Assembly: GCF_012676905.1 (NCBI RefSeq) | Contig: NZ_CP051428.1 | Location: 3,868,001-3,932,000 of the forward strand | Length of the DNA: 64,000 nt | Origin: Paenibacillus albicereus | GTDB lineage: Bacteria; Bacillota; Bacilli; Paenibacillales; Paenibacillaceae | Direction: 5' to 3' | In this document: positions 42,830-52,249 of the stretch, one piece after another | Numbering within the stretch: position 1 is the stretch's first letter | Layout: each line of letters opens with the position of its first letter | The notes under the pieces: generated by a model | Databases searched by the model: none | Told to the model about the DNA's origin: nothing | Seen by the model: only the letters and a program-made list of their open reading frames with translations | Position numbers and translations under genes: made by a program

Positions 42830-42955
42830 GATGCCTTTCGGAGAAGCGGCAGCGGTCCTCTTGGAAGACGGATGGCCTCCGTATAGGAGGTCGGGAAATC
42901 AGGGCATCCGGCTTCCAGTGGAATCGGAGAAAGGCTCGGCTCGTGCAGCGGCCTT
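42830..42955. repeat. Island I: block B (block A inverted)
   Basis: Carries GGAGAAGCGGCAGCGGT at 42840-42856, the exact complement of the 17-mer in block A, then TCCTCTTGGA and a second half CCGGCTTCCAGTGGAATCGG. It nearly matches block B of island II (59440-59560). Confidence 0.88.
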
Positions 42956-43013
42956 CTTGCCCACCGAAGTGGCCCGGCTCGCGCCAACGGACTTTTTTTC
43001 CCATGCGCAAAAA

Positions 43014-43044
43014 GCCGCCCGCGAGCCCGAAGCTCGCGGACGGC
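43014..43044 (-). terminator. Terminator of the htrA-to-DUF2062 gene run
   Basis: Arms GCCGCCCGCGAGC / GCTCGCGGACGGC with loop CCGAA, followed on the minus strand by TTTTTG. Confidence 0.88.
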
Positions 43045-43109
43045 CGTATGGAACTACCTTGCCGCTGCCTGCATCGGCGGCAGCAGCCAACATCGGACAG
43101 CGGCTCCGC

Positions 43110-43664
43110 TCAGCCCCGCGCGATGTCCGGCTCAGATGCAGCTGCGGGGCGCCGACGAAGCCGGCGGCGTTCCTTGCGCTGCGCAGCCAGATAAAGCAGC
43201 AAGGAGCGCATCGCGATGAACAGCACCGCGCCGATCCACAACCCGTCGACCATGCCGCCGACGATCAGCTTGAGATTCAGCAGCAGGATGCGGTTGATCT
43301 CCTCGCCGATGAGCGGCAGGTGGAAGCTGAGGCGCGTCGGCAGCACCCAGCCCCCGACGACGGAGTGCAGGTAGGCGAGCGGCAGATAGACGACCTTGCC
43401 CAGCACGAAGCCGACAAGCGCTCCCGCGAAGCTCCCCCGCAGCACATAGATCAGCGGGAAGATCAGGAAAAACGCGAGCCCGTACGTCGGCAGCGTGAAC
43501 ATCTCGCAGAAGAAGCCGACGGCGAAGCCCGTCGCGACGAAGGTCGGCCCGCCCGGAGCGCGCAGCAGCTGCAGCAGCTTGAAGCGCGCCCAGCGGCGGA
43601 TGCCGGCCGGCCCGAAGCGAAGCCCGGTACGCCTGCTCCGCCCCGCTTCTTTCCGATCGGTCAT
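43110..43664 (-). CDS. DUF2062 membrane protein
   Basis: 184 residues with the DUF2062 pattern ('[20 protein letters not shown]', '[20 protein letters not shown]', '[17 protein letters not shown]') and three or four membrane helices, followed by an Arg-rich tail. Function unknown; family members often accompany glycosyltransferase or isoprenoid genes. The ATG overlaps the ispH stop by four bases (ATGA), which fixes the start. Confidence 0.87.
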   Translation of the reverse strand: MTDRKEAGRSRRTGLRFGPAGIRRWARFKLLQLLRAPGGPTFVATGFAVGFFCEMFTLPTYGLAFFLIFPLIYVLRGSFAGALVGFVLGKVVYLPLAYLHSVVGGWVLPTRLSFHLPLIGEEINRILLLNLKLIVGGMVDGLWIGAVLFIAMRSLLLYLAAQRKERRRLRRRPAAASEPDIARG

Positions 43665-44611
43665 GGGGTCGACTTGACCTTGACCTTGGGCAGCAGCTTG
43701 GCCATGTCGACCGTCCGCTTGAGCTCCCATGTGGCCGGGTCCTGCTCGTCGTACTGCTCCAGGAACTGGATGACCTCGCGCGTCAGCGGCGTCGGGGTGG
43801 AGGCGCCGGAGGTGACCGACACCCGCTGCTTGCCCTGCAGCCACTCCAGCTTGAGCTCGGACAGGTCGGCGATCCGGTACGCCGGCACGCCGGAGATTTC
43901 CTCCGATACCTGCGCGAGCCGGTTGGAGTTGTTGGAGCGCGGGTCGCCGACGACGATCGTCAGCTCCGCCGCTCCCGCCTGGTCGGCGACCGCTTCCTGG
44001 CGCACCTGCGTGGCGAGGCAGATTTCGTTGTGGATCTCGGCGTGCGGGAACTTCTCCAGCAGGCGGGAGATGAGATGGCGGATGTCCCACTGCGACATCG
44101 TCGTCTGATTCGTGATGAGGATGCGGTCGCCCGCCACCTCCAGCCGCTCGATGTCCTCCTCGCGCTCGATCAGATGCACGAGGTCAGGCGCGACGCCGAC
44201 GGCGCCTTCCGGCTCGGGGTGGTTCTTTTTGCCGATATAGATGATCCGGTAGCCCTCCGCCGTCTTCTCGCGGATGAGGTCATGCGTCTTGGTGACGTCC
44301 GGGCAGGTGGCGTCGACGACGGTCAGGCCCTTCTCCTTGGCGCGGCGGCGCACCTCCGGAGAGACGCCGTGCGCGGTGAAGATGACAGTGCCCGACTCCA
44401 CCTGCTCCAGAATGTCGAGGCGGTTCTCGCCGTCGAGCGTGATGATGCCCTCTTCCTTGAAGGCGTCGGTGACATGCGCGTTGTGCACAATCATGCCGAG
44501 AATATAGATAGGGCGCGGGAGATCGAGATTGCGCGCGGTCTGCAGCGCCAGCACCATCGCGTCGACCACCCCGTAGCAGTAGCCCCTGGGCGATATTTTG
44601 ACAACTTCCAC
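43661..44611 (-). CDS. ispH: 4-hydroxy-3-methylbut-2-enyl diphosphate reductase IspH
   Basis: 316 residues. The three iron-sulfur cysteines are in '[11 protein letters not shown]', '[13 protein letters not shown]' and '[11 protein letters not shown]'; 'FTAHGVSP' holds a substrate histidine. It makes IPP and DMAPP in the last step of the MEP pathway. GTG start with AGG upstream. It follows a histidine kinase gene by 86 bp and overlaps the DUF2062 gene, so it may share an envelope-stress transcript. Confidence 0.96.
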   Translation of the reverse strand: MEVVKISPRGYCYGVVDAMVLALQTARNLDLPRPIYILGMIVHNAHVTDAFKEEGIITLDGENRLDILEQVESGTVIFTAHGVSPEVRRRAKEKGLTVVDATCPDVTKTHDLIREKTAEGYRIIYIGKKNHPEPEGAVGVAPDLVHLIEREEDIERLEVAGDRILITNQTTMSQWDIRHLISRLLEKFPHAEIHNEICLATQVRQEAVADQAGAAELTIVVGDPRSNNSNRLAQVSEEISGVPAYRIADLSELKLEWLQGKQRVSVTSGASTPTPLTREVIQFLEQYDEQDPATWELKRTVDMAKLLPKVKVKSTP

Positions 44612-44697
44612 TTGGATGACCTGCCTTCCCTGCCGCCGCCCGTAGGATATCGATCCGGCATCCCCGAGCCCGCGGCGCTAGCTGTCTCCAGTATACT

Positions 44698-46173
44698 CTA
44701 TATGGCCGGGACGGAAAAGGCGACCGGCAGCCAGACGGTGAACGTCGTGCCCGCGCCGGGACTCGTATGCACCTCGACCGAGCCTCCGTGCTCGTCGATG
44801 ATCCACTTGGCGATCGACAGGCCGAGGCCGGTGCCGCTCGTCACGCCCCGCGACTCGTCGGCGCGGTAGAACCGTTCGAAGATATGCGGAATCTGCTCCG
44901 GGCTCATGCCGAGGCCGGTGTCGCGGATCAGGATGCCGGCCTGGCCTCCGCTCAGCGTCGCCTCCAGCCGCACGAAGCCCTCCGGCGTGTACTTGAACGC
45001 GTTCTCGATGAAGATGAACATGAGCTGGCGCAAATAGTCCGCGTTGCCGTGCACGCCGATGCCCTCCAGCGCCGACAGGTCGCCCGGCCGCCACTGCGCC
45101 GTGCGCGGCAGCAGCGCGGCCCGCCGCACGACGTCGTCGAGCAGCGGCAGCAGCTCGATCGGCTTCTTCTCCATGACGAAGCCGGCGTCGGCGCGCGCGA
45201 GCGCGAGCAGGTCGTTGACGAGGCGGCTCATGCGCCGCGCCTCGTCGCCGATGTCGCGCATCGACTCGCGCGACATCTCCTGCCGCAGCGCCTCCTGCTC
45301 CGAGACCGGCTCGGAGCGTCCGGCCTCGGCTTCCAGAGCGGGCGTCCACATCTTTTCAAGCAGGTCGATGTTGCCCCGGATCGTCGTGAGCGGCGTACGC
45401 AGCTCATGCGAGGCGTCGGAGACGAACCGGCGCTGCGCGTCGTACGCCTCGTCGAGCTCGTTGTAGGCGCGCTCCATCCGGCCGAGCATGCCGTTGAGCG
45501 TATCCGTCAGCCGCCCGAGCTCGTCGCTCGGCCCGTCCCAGGCGATGCGCATGCGCAGGTCGGAGCCCTTGTCGATCTGCTCGGCGGCCTGGATGACGAT
45601 CTCGATCGGCCGCAGCGCCTGCCGCGCCATGATGAGCCCGACCGAGAACGCCAGCAGCAGCCCCATGATCGACGAGAACACGAGGATCGTGCGCAGCTGC
45701 TGCAGCAGGTTCTCCTGGGCGCCGACGAACAGTCCGACCTGCAGCAGCCCGACCGTCTGCTGGGTGCTCGTCGCCTGGATCGGCACCTCGTAGATGTAGA
45801 ACGGATTGCCGGAGACGGACGTTTTGACGAAGCGGGCCTCGGTCACCTTGCCCGCGTCCTTTTCGTAGGGAAAAAGCAGATTGCGCTGCACGAGGCCCGC
45901 GGAACGCTGCCCGTCATCGGTCCGGTAGTTGTAGATCTGGATGTAATATTCGTCCTGCAAATAGGAAGACCGGTCCAGCTGCAGCCGTCCGGGATCGAAT
46001 ACGCTGTTCTGCACGATCTGCTGGCCCAGATTCTGGCCCTGCTTCTGGAGCTTGCCCTTCATCTCGTTGTACGTGTTGTGGTAGAGGAACGCATACACCG
46101 AGCCGCTCAGGATAATCAGCACGAACGCCAGGATGCCGCTGTACCAGAGCGTCAGCTTGAGACGGATCGGCAC
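44698..46173 (-). CDS. Sensor histidine kinase (HAMP/HisKA)
   Basis: 491 residues: membrane helix at about 9-30, extracytoplasmic sensor of about 135 residues, second helix ('ILVFSSIMGLLLAFSVGLIM'), HAMP, HisKA with 'FVSDASHELRTPLTTIRGNI', and an ATPase with 'NAFKYTPEG' and 'DTGLGMSPEQIPHIFERF'. GTG start one base after the stop of its response regulator, so the two are coupled. Located after htrA, which suggests envelope stress sensing as in CssS-like systems, but the signal is unknown. Confidence 0.93.
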   Translation of the reverse strand: MPIRLKLTLWYSGILAFVLIILSGSVYAFLYHNTYNEMKGKLQKQGQNLGQQIVQNSVFDPGRLQLDRSSYLQDEYYIQIYNYRTDDGQRSAGLVQRNLLFPYEKDAGKVTEARFVKTSVSGNPFYIYEVPIQATSTQQTVGLLQVGLFVGAQENLLQQLRTILVFSSIMGLLLAFSVGLIMARQALRPIEIVIQAAEQIDKGSDLRMRIAWDGPSDELGRLTDTLNGMLGRMERAYNELDEAYDAQRRFVSDASHELRTPLTTIRGNIDLLEKMWTPALEAEAGRSEPVSEQEALRQEMSRESMRDIGDEARRMSRLVNDLLALARADAGFVMEKKPIELLPLLDDVVRRAALLPRTAQWRPGDLSALEGIGVHGNADYLRQLMFIFIENAFKYTPEGFVRLEATLSGGQAGILIRDTGLGMSPEQIPHIFERFYRADESRGVTSGTGLGLSIAKWIIDEHGGSVEVHTSPGAGTTFTVWLPVAFSVPAI

Positions 46174-46174
46174 G

Positions 46175-46870
46175 TCAAGCCCCTCCTCCGCGCAGCACGT
46201 AGCCGGTGCCGCGCACCGTCTGGATGAGGCGGCTTTCCTTGCCGGAGTCCTCGGTCTTCTGACGCAGCATGGCGATGTACACCTCGAGCACGTTGGACTC
46301 GCCGCTGTAGTCGTAGCCCCAGATCTTGTCCATGATGGAGTCGCGCGTCAGCACCCGCTTCGGATTGCTCATGAAATACTGCAGCAGGTCGAACTCCTTG
46401 GCCGTCAGCTCGATGCGGCGTCCGCCGCGGATCGCCTCGCGCGAGTCGAGGTCGAGCACGAGGTCCTCGAAGACGAGCCGGTTGGACGGCTCCTCCAGCT
46501 TGTCCGGCTTGCGCCGCAGCAAGGCGCGCACCCGCGCCAGCAGCTCCTCCAGCGCGAACGGCTTGACGAGGTAGTCGTCCGCGCCGAGATCGAGCCCTTT
46601 GACCCGGTCGCCGATGTCATCCTTGGCCGTCAGCATGAGGATCGGCACGGAGCTGCCCCCTTCCCGTACGCGGCGGCATACTTCCCAACCGTCCACCTGC
46701 GGCATCATCACGTCGAGGATGAGCAGCTGCGGCTCGATGCCGAGCAGCACCTTGAGCCCCTCTAGCCCGTTGCCGGCCGTCGTCACCTCATAGCCCTCGA
46801 AAGCCAGGCTGCGGCGCAGCATCGATATGATCTTCTCGTCGTCGTCGACGACCACGATATGCGGTCTCAT
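46175..46870 (-). CDS. OmpR-family response regulator
   Basis: 231 residues from ATG (MRPHIVVVDDDEK) with GGAGGAGGGG upstream; an earlier in-frame codon lacks spacing. Receiver Asp in ILDVMMP, 'DYLVKPFALEELLARV', and a C-terminal winged helix ('ELTAKEFDLLQYFMSNPKRV', 'LEVYIAMLRQKTE'). Partner of the histidine kinase that follows. Confidence 0.93.
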   Translation of the reverse strand: MRPHIVVVDDDEKIISMLRRSLAFEGYEVTTAGNGLEGLKVLLGIEPQLLILDVMMPQVDGWEVCRRVREGGSSVPILMLTAKDDIGDRVKGLDLGADDYLVKPFALEELLARVRALLRRKPDKLEEPSNRLVFEDLVLDLDSREAIRGGRRIELTAKEFDLLQYFMSNPKRVLTRDSIMDKIWGYDYSGESNVLEVYIAMLRQKTEDSGKESRLIQTVRGTGYVLRGGGA

Positions 46871-46940
46871 GTTCCGCCCCTCCTCCATCCATCCTGCCTC
46901 TATCTGCCTCTATCGTACCGCATTGCCGCCGCACGCAAAA

Positions 46941-46970
46941 GCGCAGGCGCCTGTTTCGAAGCGCCTGCGC
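46941..46970 (-). terminator. Terminator after htrA
   Basis: Arms GCGCAGGCGC / GCGCCTGCGC with a 10-base loop, followed on the minus strand by TTTTG. Confidence 0.85.
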
Positions 46971-47005
46971 GTCCGCAGCGGCTTTCGTCGAGCCGCTTCT
47001 ACCGC

Positions 47006-48637
47006 TTACTCCATGTCGAACTGGCTCTTGTCGCCGACCTCGACGGTCACCTGCATCTTGTCGCCCTTGCGCATGACGTCCAGGACGACCTTGTCGCCGA
47101 CCTTCTTTTTCTGAATTTCCGCGATGAGCTCTTCCTTCTTGGCATAGGCTTTCCCATCCATGCCCGTGATGACGTCATATTGCTGCAAGCCGGCCTTGTA
47201 CGCAGGCGAGTTGAACAGCGTCTCGCGCACGATCGAGCCGTCCGTGTTCGGCAAGCCGAGGTTCTGCTGCATCTGCTCGCTGATGTCCGCGAGCGTCGCG
47301 CCGATGAACGGCGTCGGCATCGTCACGTTCTGGCTGCTCTTCAGCTGCTCGAGCACTTCCTTGATCGTGGAGGTCGGGATCGCGAAGCCGATGCCCTGCG
47401 AATCCGCGCTGATCGCCGTGTTGATGCCGATGACCTCGCCGCTGGTATTGAGCAGCGGTCCGCCGGAGTTGCCGGGGTTGATGGAGGCGTCCGTCTGCAG
47501 CAGATGCTGGTACGTCCGGGCCGTGCTGCCCGTGCTGTCCGCCGCGACCTGGATCGTGCGCTCGCGCGCGCTGAGCACGCCGACCGTCACCGTGTGGTCA
47601 AAGCCGTTCGGGTTGCCGATCGCGACGAGCCAGTCGCCGATCGCGACGGCTTCGGAGTCGCCGAGCGGCAGCGTCGGGAAGTCCTTGCCGTCCACCGGCT
47701 CGACCTTCAGCACGGCCAGGTCGAGGTCCTTGGCGGAGCCGAGAAGCTTGGCCGTCAGGTCCTTGCTTTCGCCCTGCACCTTGACCTTGATCTCCTCGGC
47801 GCCGTCGATGACGTGCTGGTTGGTCAGGATGTAGCCGTCCTTCTCGAAGAAGAAGCCGGAGCCGAGGCCCGTCTCCTGCAGCTGCCCGCCGTTCCCTCCC
47901 TGGCCGCCTTGCCCGCCCTGGCCGCCTTGTCCACCTTGCCCGTCTTGTCCGCCGCCTCCGAACTGGTCGCCGAAGAATTGGCGGAAGAACGGATCGTCGT
48001 ACAGGCTGCTGCCGGAGCTGCTGCTGCGCGAGCTCGCATACGTCGTGATGAGCACGACGGCCGGCGAAGCCTGCTCGGAGATTTGGGCGATGTTCATCGG
48101 ACGGGTCGTATCCGCAGCCGTGGATGCCTTGCCGCTCGTCGGCACGTTCGTGGAGCTCTGGCCGGAGAGGGCGACGGCCGGAGCCGAGTCGCCGGTGAAC
48201 CAGTTGTCCGTATCGGCTTTCCACATCAGGCCGCCGACCGCGATGACGCCGGCGAGGAACGAGACGGCCGCCGTGCGCAGGCCGCTGCCGCGCTTCTTGT
48301 TGCCGCCTCCGCCGCCGCTGCCCTGCCATTCGCCCTTGCCGGCCGACGAGGCGGGCACGAACGGACGAAGCTGGCGGGGCGGAGTGACGACGACGTTGCG
48401 CGGCTCGCCGCCCTCGGCCTGGGCCCGCTCTTCCGGCTGCCGGGAGGCCTCGTTTGCCGCGCCCTCCGGCTGGCCCTGCTTGAACGGCCCGTACGAATAG
48501 TAGTAGGACGAAGAGCTTTGGGACCGATCGGAGCCTTGTCCTTGCTGGTCCTGCTGCTCCTGCCGATCGTCCCGGTCCCGTCCCGCCTCGGAGTCCTTGC
48601 CGCTCCAAAACTCGTCATAGCGATTGCGATCGTCCAT
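47006..48637 (-). CDS. htrA: HtrA/DegP-type membrane-anchored serine protease
   Basis: 543 residues. A long hydrophilic cytoplasmic N-terminus (about 115 residues, Gln/Ser-rich), one membrane anchor ('AAVSFLAGVIAVGGLMW'), a trypsin-like domain with His in TNQHVI, Asp in KDLDLAVLKV and Ser in NPGNSGGPLL, and a C-terminal PDZ domain. Before the catalytic histidine is a GGQ-repeat loop encoded by 9-bp repeats (around 47890-47945). It degrades misfolded proteins outside the membrane. AGGAGG precedes the ATG. Confidence 0.95.
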   Translation of the reverse strand: MDDRNRYDEFWSGKDSEAGRDRDDRQEQQDQQGQGSDRSQSSSSYYYSYGPFKQGQPEGAANEASRQPEERAQAEGGEPRNVVVTPPRQLRPFVPASSAGKGEWQGSGGGGGNKKRGSGLRTAAVSFLAGVIAVGGLMWKADTDNWFTGDSAPAVALSGQSSTNVPTSGKASTAADTTRPMNIAQISEQASPAVVLITTYASSRSSSSGSSLYDDPFFRQFFGDQFGGGGQDGQGGQGGQGGQGGQGGNGGQLQETGLGSGFFFEKDGYILTNQHVIDGAEEIKVKVQGESKDLTAKLLGSAKDLDLAVLKVEPVDGKDFPTLPLGDSEAVAIGDWLVAIGNPNGFDHTVTVGVLSARERTIQVAADSTGSTARTYQHLLQTDASINPGNSGGPLLNTSGEVIGINTAISADSQGIGFAIPTSTIKEVLEQLKSSQNVTMPTPFIGATLADISEQMQQNLGLPNTDGSIVRETLFNSPAYKAGLQQYDVITGMDGKAYAKKEELIAEIQKKKVGDKVVLDVMRKGDKMQVTVEVGDKSQFDME

Positions 48638-48754
48638 GTTTTTGTTCCTCCTCTTGGTCTCTATGAGATGCGCCTATCGGCGCCTGACTGGTATGGTTCT
48701 ATCATGCACAACCTTCCTTAAAAGAAACTGAAAAAGCGTTTAAGACAACATAAA

Positions 48755-48793
48755 AAAGCCTCAGCTCCCAAATGATCGGGGCAAAGGCTTTTG
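48755..48793 (-). terminator. Probable terminator after yugN
   Basis: AAAAGCCT / AGGCTTTT (48755-48762, 48786-48793) with a long loop, followed on the minus strand by TTTTTT overlap. The stem is only 8 bp. Confidence 0.55.
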
Positions 48794-48845
48794 AAACCGG
48801 GCCGCAGGACGCCCGCTTGCCGGAAGGAGCGGTCCGTCGCGACCG

Positions 48846-49265
48846 TCAGCGGGCCGTCAGCAGCTGGTCCTCGGCGCGGCGAAGCTGCTCCCCGGCGAGA
48901 TCGACCCACTTGCCGTCCACCTCGGCGTCCGGATCGACCGGCGCCTGGAACTGGTCGAACAACGCGCCGACCGTACGCGCCTTCGCTTCGGGATCGTTCC
49001 CTTCCCGGTACAGATGGCGCAGCACGTACGGAGTCGTGAGCTTGACGGAGGCGTCGTTGTCCTCCGTCTGGTCGTCGACGTTGCCGCGGAGCACGTCGAA
49101 GCCCAGACGCAGCCATACCTTGTTCTCTTCGTCGAGGTTCAGGTCGAAGGAGCCGCTGCCGTAATCCCAGTTGCCTCCCAGCACGAAGCCTTGCTTCTCC
49201 AGCACGCGCTTGATCTGAACGAAATCATGCTCGGTCCCCTCCAGCGGGGATTGAATCGCGATCAT
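48846..49265 (-). CDS. yugN: YugN-family protein
   Basis: 139 residues. 'MIAIQSPLEGTEHDF', 'GGNWDYGSGSFDLNL' and 'LRHLYREGNDPEA' follow the YugN family, whose function is unknown. ATG chosen because AAGGAGAGG sits at the right distance and the product begins as in relatives; eight extra upstream codons are possible. Monocistronic. Confidence 0.82.
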   Translation of the reverse strand: MIAIQSPLEGTEHDFVQIKRVLEKQGFVLGGNWDYGSGSFDLNLDEENKVWLRLGFDVLRGNVDDQTEDNDASVKLTTPYVLRHLYREGNDPEAKARTVGALFDQFQAPVDPDAEVDGKWVDLAGEQLRRAEDQLLTAR

Positions 49266-49417
49266 GGACACCTCTCCTTGTCGGCTCAAGTAGGATCAGC
49301 ATTCCCTGTGGGGAGCCGGCTTATGTGCGGGAGCAGAGGCGCCATGCAGCGCGGCCGGGCGCGATGCGGGCCGGATCGGCCCTCAAGGCGCGAGCGGACC
49401 TTGCCGCGGCACGCCGG

Positions 49418-50080
49418 TCAGGCCTTGACCCAGCCCTTGCGGTGGGCATAGACGGCCAGCTGGGTGCGGTCCTCCATCTCGCATTTCATAAGCAGGTTGC
49501 TTACATGGGTCTTAACCGTTTTGATGCTGATGTGAAGCTCCTCGGCAATCTCTTTGTTGGCCCGGCCCTCGGCGATGAGCAGCAGCACTTCCTTCTCGCG
49601 CTCGGTCAGTCCCTCGTCTACGCCCTGCGCGGAGCGCTGGCGCAAGCCGCGGGTGAGCGCCTGGGAGACGTCCGAGGTCATGACCGGCATGCCGCGCAGC
49701 GCGCCGTTCAGCGCATAGACCAGCTCCTCGGAGCTGACCGTCTTGAGCACGTAGCTGACGGCGCCCGCCTCGACGGCGGCGACGACCTTCTCATCCTCGA
49801 GGAAGCTCGTCAGCAGCACGATGCGCATCGCCGGGAACGCCTCGATGACGCGGCGCGTCGTCTCGACGCCGTCCATGCCGGGCATCATCAAGTCCATCAG
49901 CACGAGATCCGGCGGCCCGTCCGGGAGGCCGGTCTCCAGCAGCCGCAGCGCCTCTTCCCCGCTGCCCGCCTCGGCCACGACCTTGAATTTCGGCTCCAGC
50001 ATCAAATACGTCTTGAGCCCCATCCTCACCATATCGTGGTCGTCCACGATCATGATCCGGCAAATCTGCGTTTCCGTCAT
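49418..50080 (-). CDS. liaR: LiaR-like response regulator (NarL/LuxR family)
   Basis: 220 residues. Receiver domain with phospho-acceptor in VLMDLMMPGMDGVE, and a C-terminal LuxR helix-turn-helix ('LTEREKEVLLLIAEGRANKE', 'ISIKTVKTHVSNLL'). The ATG overlaps the liaS stop by four bases. LiaFSR responds to cell-wall-active antibiotics; the usual liaIH targets are not in the window. Confidence 0.92.
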   Translation of the reverse strand: MTETQICRIMIVDDHDMVRMGLKTYLMLEPKFKVVAEAGSGEEALRLLETGLPDGPPDLVLMDLMMPGMDGVETTRRVIEAFPAMRIVLLTSFLEDEKVVAAVEAGAVSYVLKTVSSEELVYALNGALRGMPVMTSDVSQALTRGLRQRSAQGVDEGLTEREKEVLLLIAEGRANKEIAEELHISIKTVKTHVSNLLMKCEMEDRTQLAVYAHRKGWVKA

Positions 50081-51114
50081 CCTTCCGCCCGCTCCTCTGC
50101 TCCATAATTCGGGAGCGACACCCGAATGCGGGTGCCTCCTCCCGGCTTGCTGACGATGGCGGCGTCTCCGCCGAGCTGCAGCGCCCGCTCCTGCATCGTC
50201 GACAGTCCGTACGATCCCGGGCGGACCTGGTCCGCGCGGAAGCCGATCCCGTCATCCTGCAGCAGCATCGTAAGTCCGGTCCGCGTATCCGACAGGCTGA
50301 GCGTGACGCTCGTCGCCTGCGCATGCTTGACGACGTTGGCCATCGCTTCCTGCACGATCAGGAACAGCTGATGCTCCTTGGCCTCGGAAATGTTGCCCTG
50401 CACGCGCCAATCCAGCTCTCCCTGCAAGCCGTTCTGCCGGCAATAGTCCGGGAACCACCGCTCCAGCGCATCCTCCAGCGATCGTCCCTCCAGCTCCAGC
50501 GGCCGCAGCTGGGCGATCAGCCCGCGCATCTGCTTCTGCGCGTGGGAGCTCATCGTGATGAGCTGCTCCATCACCTCGCCCGCGCGCTCCGGACTCGCGG
50601 AGAGCAGCTTGGGCAGCGAGGAGGCCGACATATGGATGGCGAACAGCTGCTGGCTCACCGTATCGTGCAGGTCTCGCGCAAGCCGCTTGCGCTCCTCGAG
50701 CACCGCTTCTTCATTGGAAGCCGCCTGCTGCAGCACATGCATCTCGTTCTGGCGCTGCATCACCTGCAGCCTCCGCTCCAGCTTGCCGGCCAGCTCGTTG
50801 AACTCGGCATAGGCCGCGCCGAGCGAGTAGCCTTCGCGTTCCGGCAAGCGCACGGCGAGATTGCCCTGGGCCGCCTGCTTGAGCGCCAGATGGAGCGCGT
50901 CGATGCGCGACTGCTGCCGGCGTCCTACGCCATAACCGAAGCCTACGCCCGTCAGCGCGAATATGATCGTGCCGATCATCCACAGCTGCGCGGTGGAGGC
51001 GTCCGGCATGGCGGTATGCTTGATTGCATAAAGAATGCTCCACGGAAGCACGGAGCTGATGATGAAGAACATCACCAGCTCCAGCCTTCCGCTTCTCAGC
51101 AGCTTGACCATCAT
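50077..51114 (-). CDS. liaS: LiaS-like sensor histidine kinase
   Basis: 345 residues with two N-terminal membrane helices separated by a very short extracellular loop (intramembrane-sensing type), a HAMP region, HisKA_3 with the phospho-acceptor in 'LARDLHDTVSQQLFAIHM', and an ATPase ending 'SYGLSTMQERALQLGGD'. It lies ten bases after liaF, the inhibitor of the kinase in B. subtilis. Confidence 0.92.
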   Translation of the reverse strand: MMVKLLRSGRLELVMFFIISSVLPWSILYAIKHTAMPDASTAQLWMIGTIIFALTGVGFGYGVGRRQQSRIDALHLALKQAAQGNLAVRLPEREGYSLGAAYAEFNELAGKLERRLQVMQRQNEMHVLQQAASNEEAVLEERKRLARDLHDTVSQQLFAIHMSASSLPKLLSASPERAGEVMEQLITMSSHAQKQMRGLIAQLRPLELEGRSLEDALERWFPDYCRQNGLQGELDWRVQGNISEAKEHQLFLIVQEAMANVVKHAQATSVTLSLSDTRTGLTMLLQDDGIGFRADQVRPGSYGLSTMQERALQLGGDAAIVSKPGGGTRIRVSLPNYGAEERAEG

Positions 51115-51124
51115 GACCGATTTC

Positions 51125-52249
51125 TCACCCGACCTTCGTCACTCGCACATCCCCGATGAATGTGCTGCATACCAGCTTGATCCGGCGCTCGCTGTCGCGG
51201 AAGCCGGTCGATTGCGTGTCCATGTGGCGGAACATGCCGCCTTCCTTGCGCCCGAGCACCTTGGAGTCTCCGATGAACGCGCTCGAGACCACTTGGATGC
51301 CGATGTCGGAGTCGGTCGGGAGGAACACCTTGACGTCTCCGATGAACGAGCTCACCGTAATCCGGGTCTCGCCGGGCGCGATGTTCGCGCGCGTCAGGTC
51401 GATCACCGTATCGCCGATGAAATGCGAGATGTTGAGCGGCACGAGGTCCCAGTAATCATGGCCGAGATGGATGTCCCCGATGAAGTTCGAGCGGGTCTGG
51501 ACGTTCGCCTCGGTGTTCCACCATTCGGTGCGCCCGCCCGCCCGTTCCTGGCGCTCGCGGCGATCGGCGCGGTGGGAGTGCAGATGATGGCGGCCCTGCT
51601 TGACCGCGTCCCGGATGTCCTCCTGCACCTCCCTCAGGTCATCCTTCAGCTCCCGCTTGGCGCGGCGCAGCTCATCTCGCCAGTCGTCGGCTTCCCCTTG
51701 TCCGTCGGCGGGCCGGGCCGGACCGTCCTGCTCGCGCGGTCGGCTTGCCTTGCCAGGAGGCGGCGGAGGCGCGGAGCCGGGGGACTCAGAGCCTTCGCGG
51801 TCGAGATCCTTGCCGAGCGGGTCCGGATGAAGAGGCGGCGGCTCGGGAGCGTCATAGGGAAAGGAATCGTAGGAGGTCCACTCCTCCTCCTTGGCTTCCT
51901 TGCGGCGGCTCCGGTTCGATCGGCCCAGCAGCAGCTGGAGGCCGTAGGCGATGATGCCGACCGGGATGAGATAGCGGATCACGTCGCCGAATTCCATATC
52001 GTAAAAGCCCGAATTGCGGCTCAGCATGACGAGCGCGAACACCGTCACGGCCAATCCCGGCAGCCATCCGCCTCCGAGCAGCATCGATACGCCGACATAG
52101 AGCGGGGCGATCGGCCAGTAGCGGCTGATGAACTCCCCGATGCCGAGCGGCTCGAAGCCGAACAGGCCGGCGGTATGGAACAGGAACAGCGCTCCGATGG
52201 CGACGATGGCGAGGCCCGTCAGCACCTGATTCAGTTTGGCATGGTTCAT
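51125..52249 (-). CDS. liaF: LiaF-like membrane inhibitor
   Basis: 374 residues: four N-terminal membrane helices ('LNQVLTGLAIVAIGALFLFH', 'LIPVGIIAYGLQLLLG'), a long charged/Pro-rich linker (about 115-230, longer than in B. subtilis), and the C-terminal beta-rich domain with repeated 'FIGD' motifs ('SNFIGDIHLG', 'SHFIGDTVID', 'SSFIGDVKVF', 'SAFIGDSKVL', 'STFIGDVRV'). First gene of liaFSR. GAGGAG precedes the ATG. Confidence 0.93.
   Translation of the reverse strand: MNHAKLNQVLTGLAIVAIGALFLFHTAGLFGFEPLGIGEFISRYWPIAPLYVGVSMLLGGGWLPGLAVTVFALVMLSRNSGFYDMEFGDVIRYLIPVGIIAYGLQLLLGRSNRSRRKEAKEEEWTSYDSFPYDAPEPPPLHPDPLGKDLDREGSESPGSAPPPPPGKASRPREQDGPARPADGQGEADDWRDELRRAKRELKDDLREVQEDIRDAVKQGRHHLHSHRADRRERQERAGGRTEWWNTEANVQTRSNFIGDIHLGHDYWDLVPLNISHFIGDTVIDLTRANIAPGETRITVSSFIGDVKVFLPTDSDIGIQVVSSAFIGDSKVLGRKEGGMFRHMDTQSTGFRDSERRIKLVCSTFIGDVRVTKVG

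Noticed and set aside
42801-44108. A 435-codon plus-strand frame across block B and opposite DUF2062/ispH
   Set aside because: It begins in repeat sequence and continues antisense to two conserved overlapping genes.
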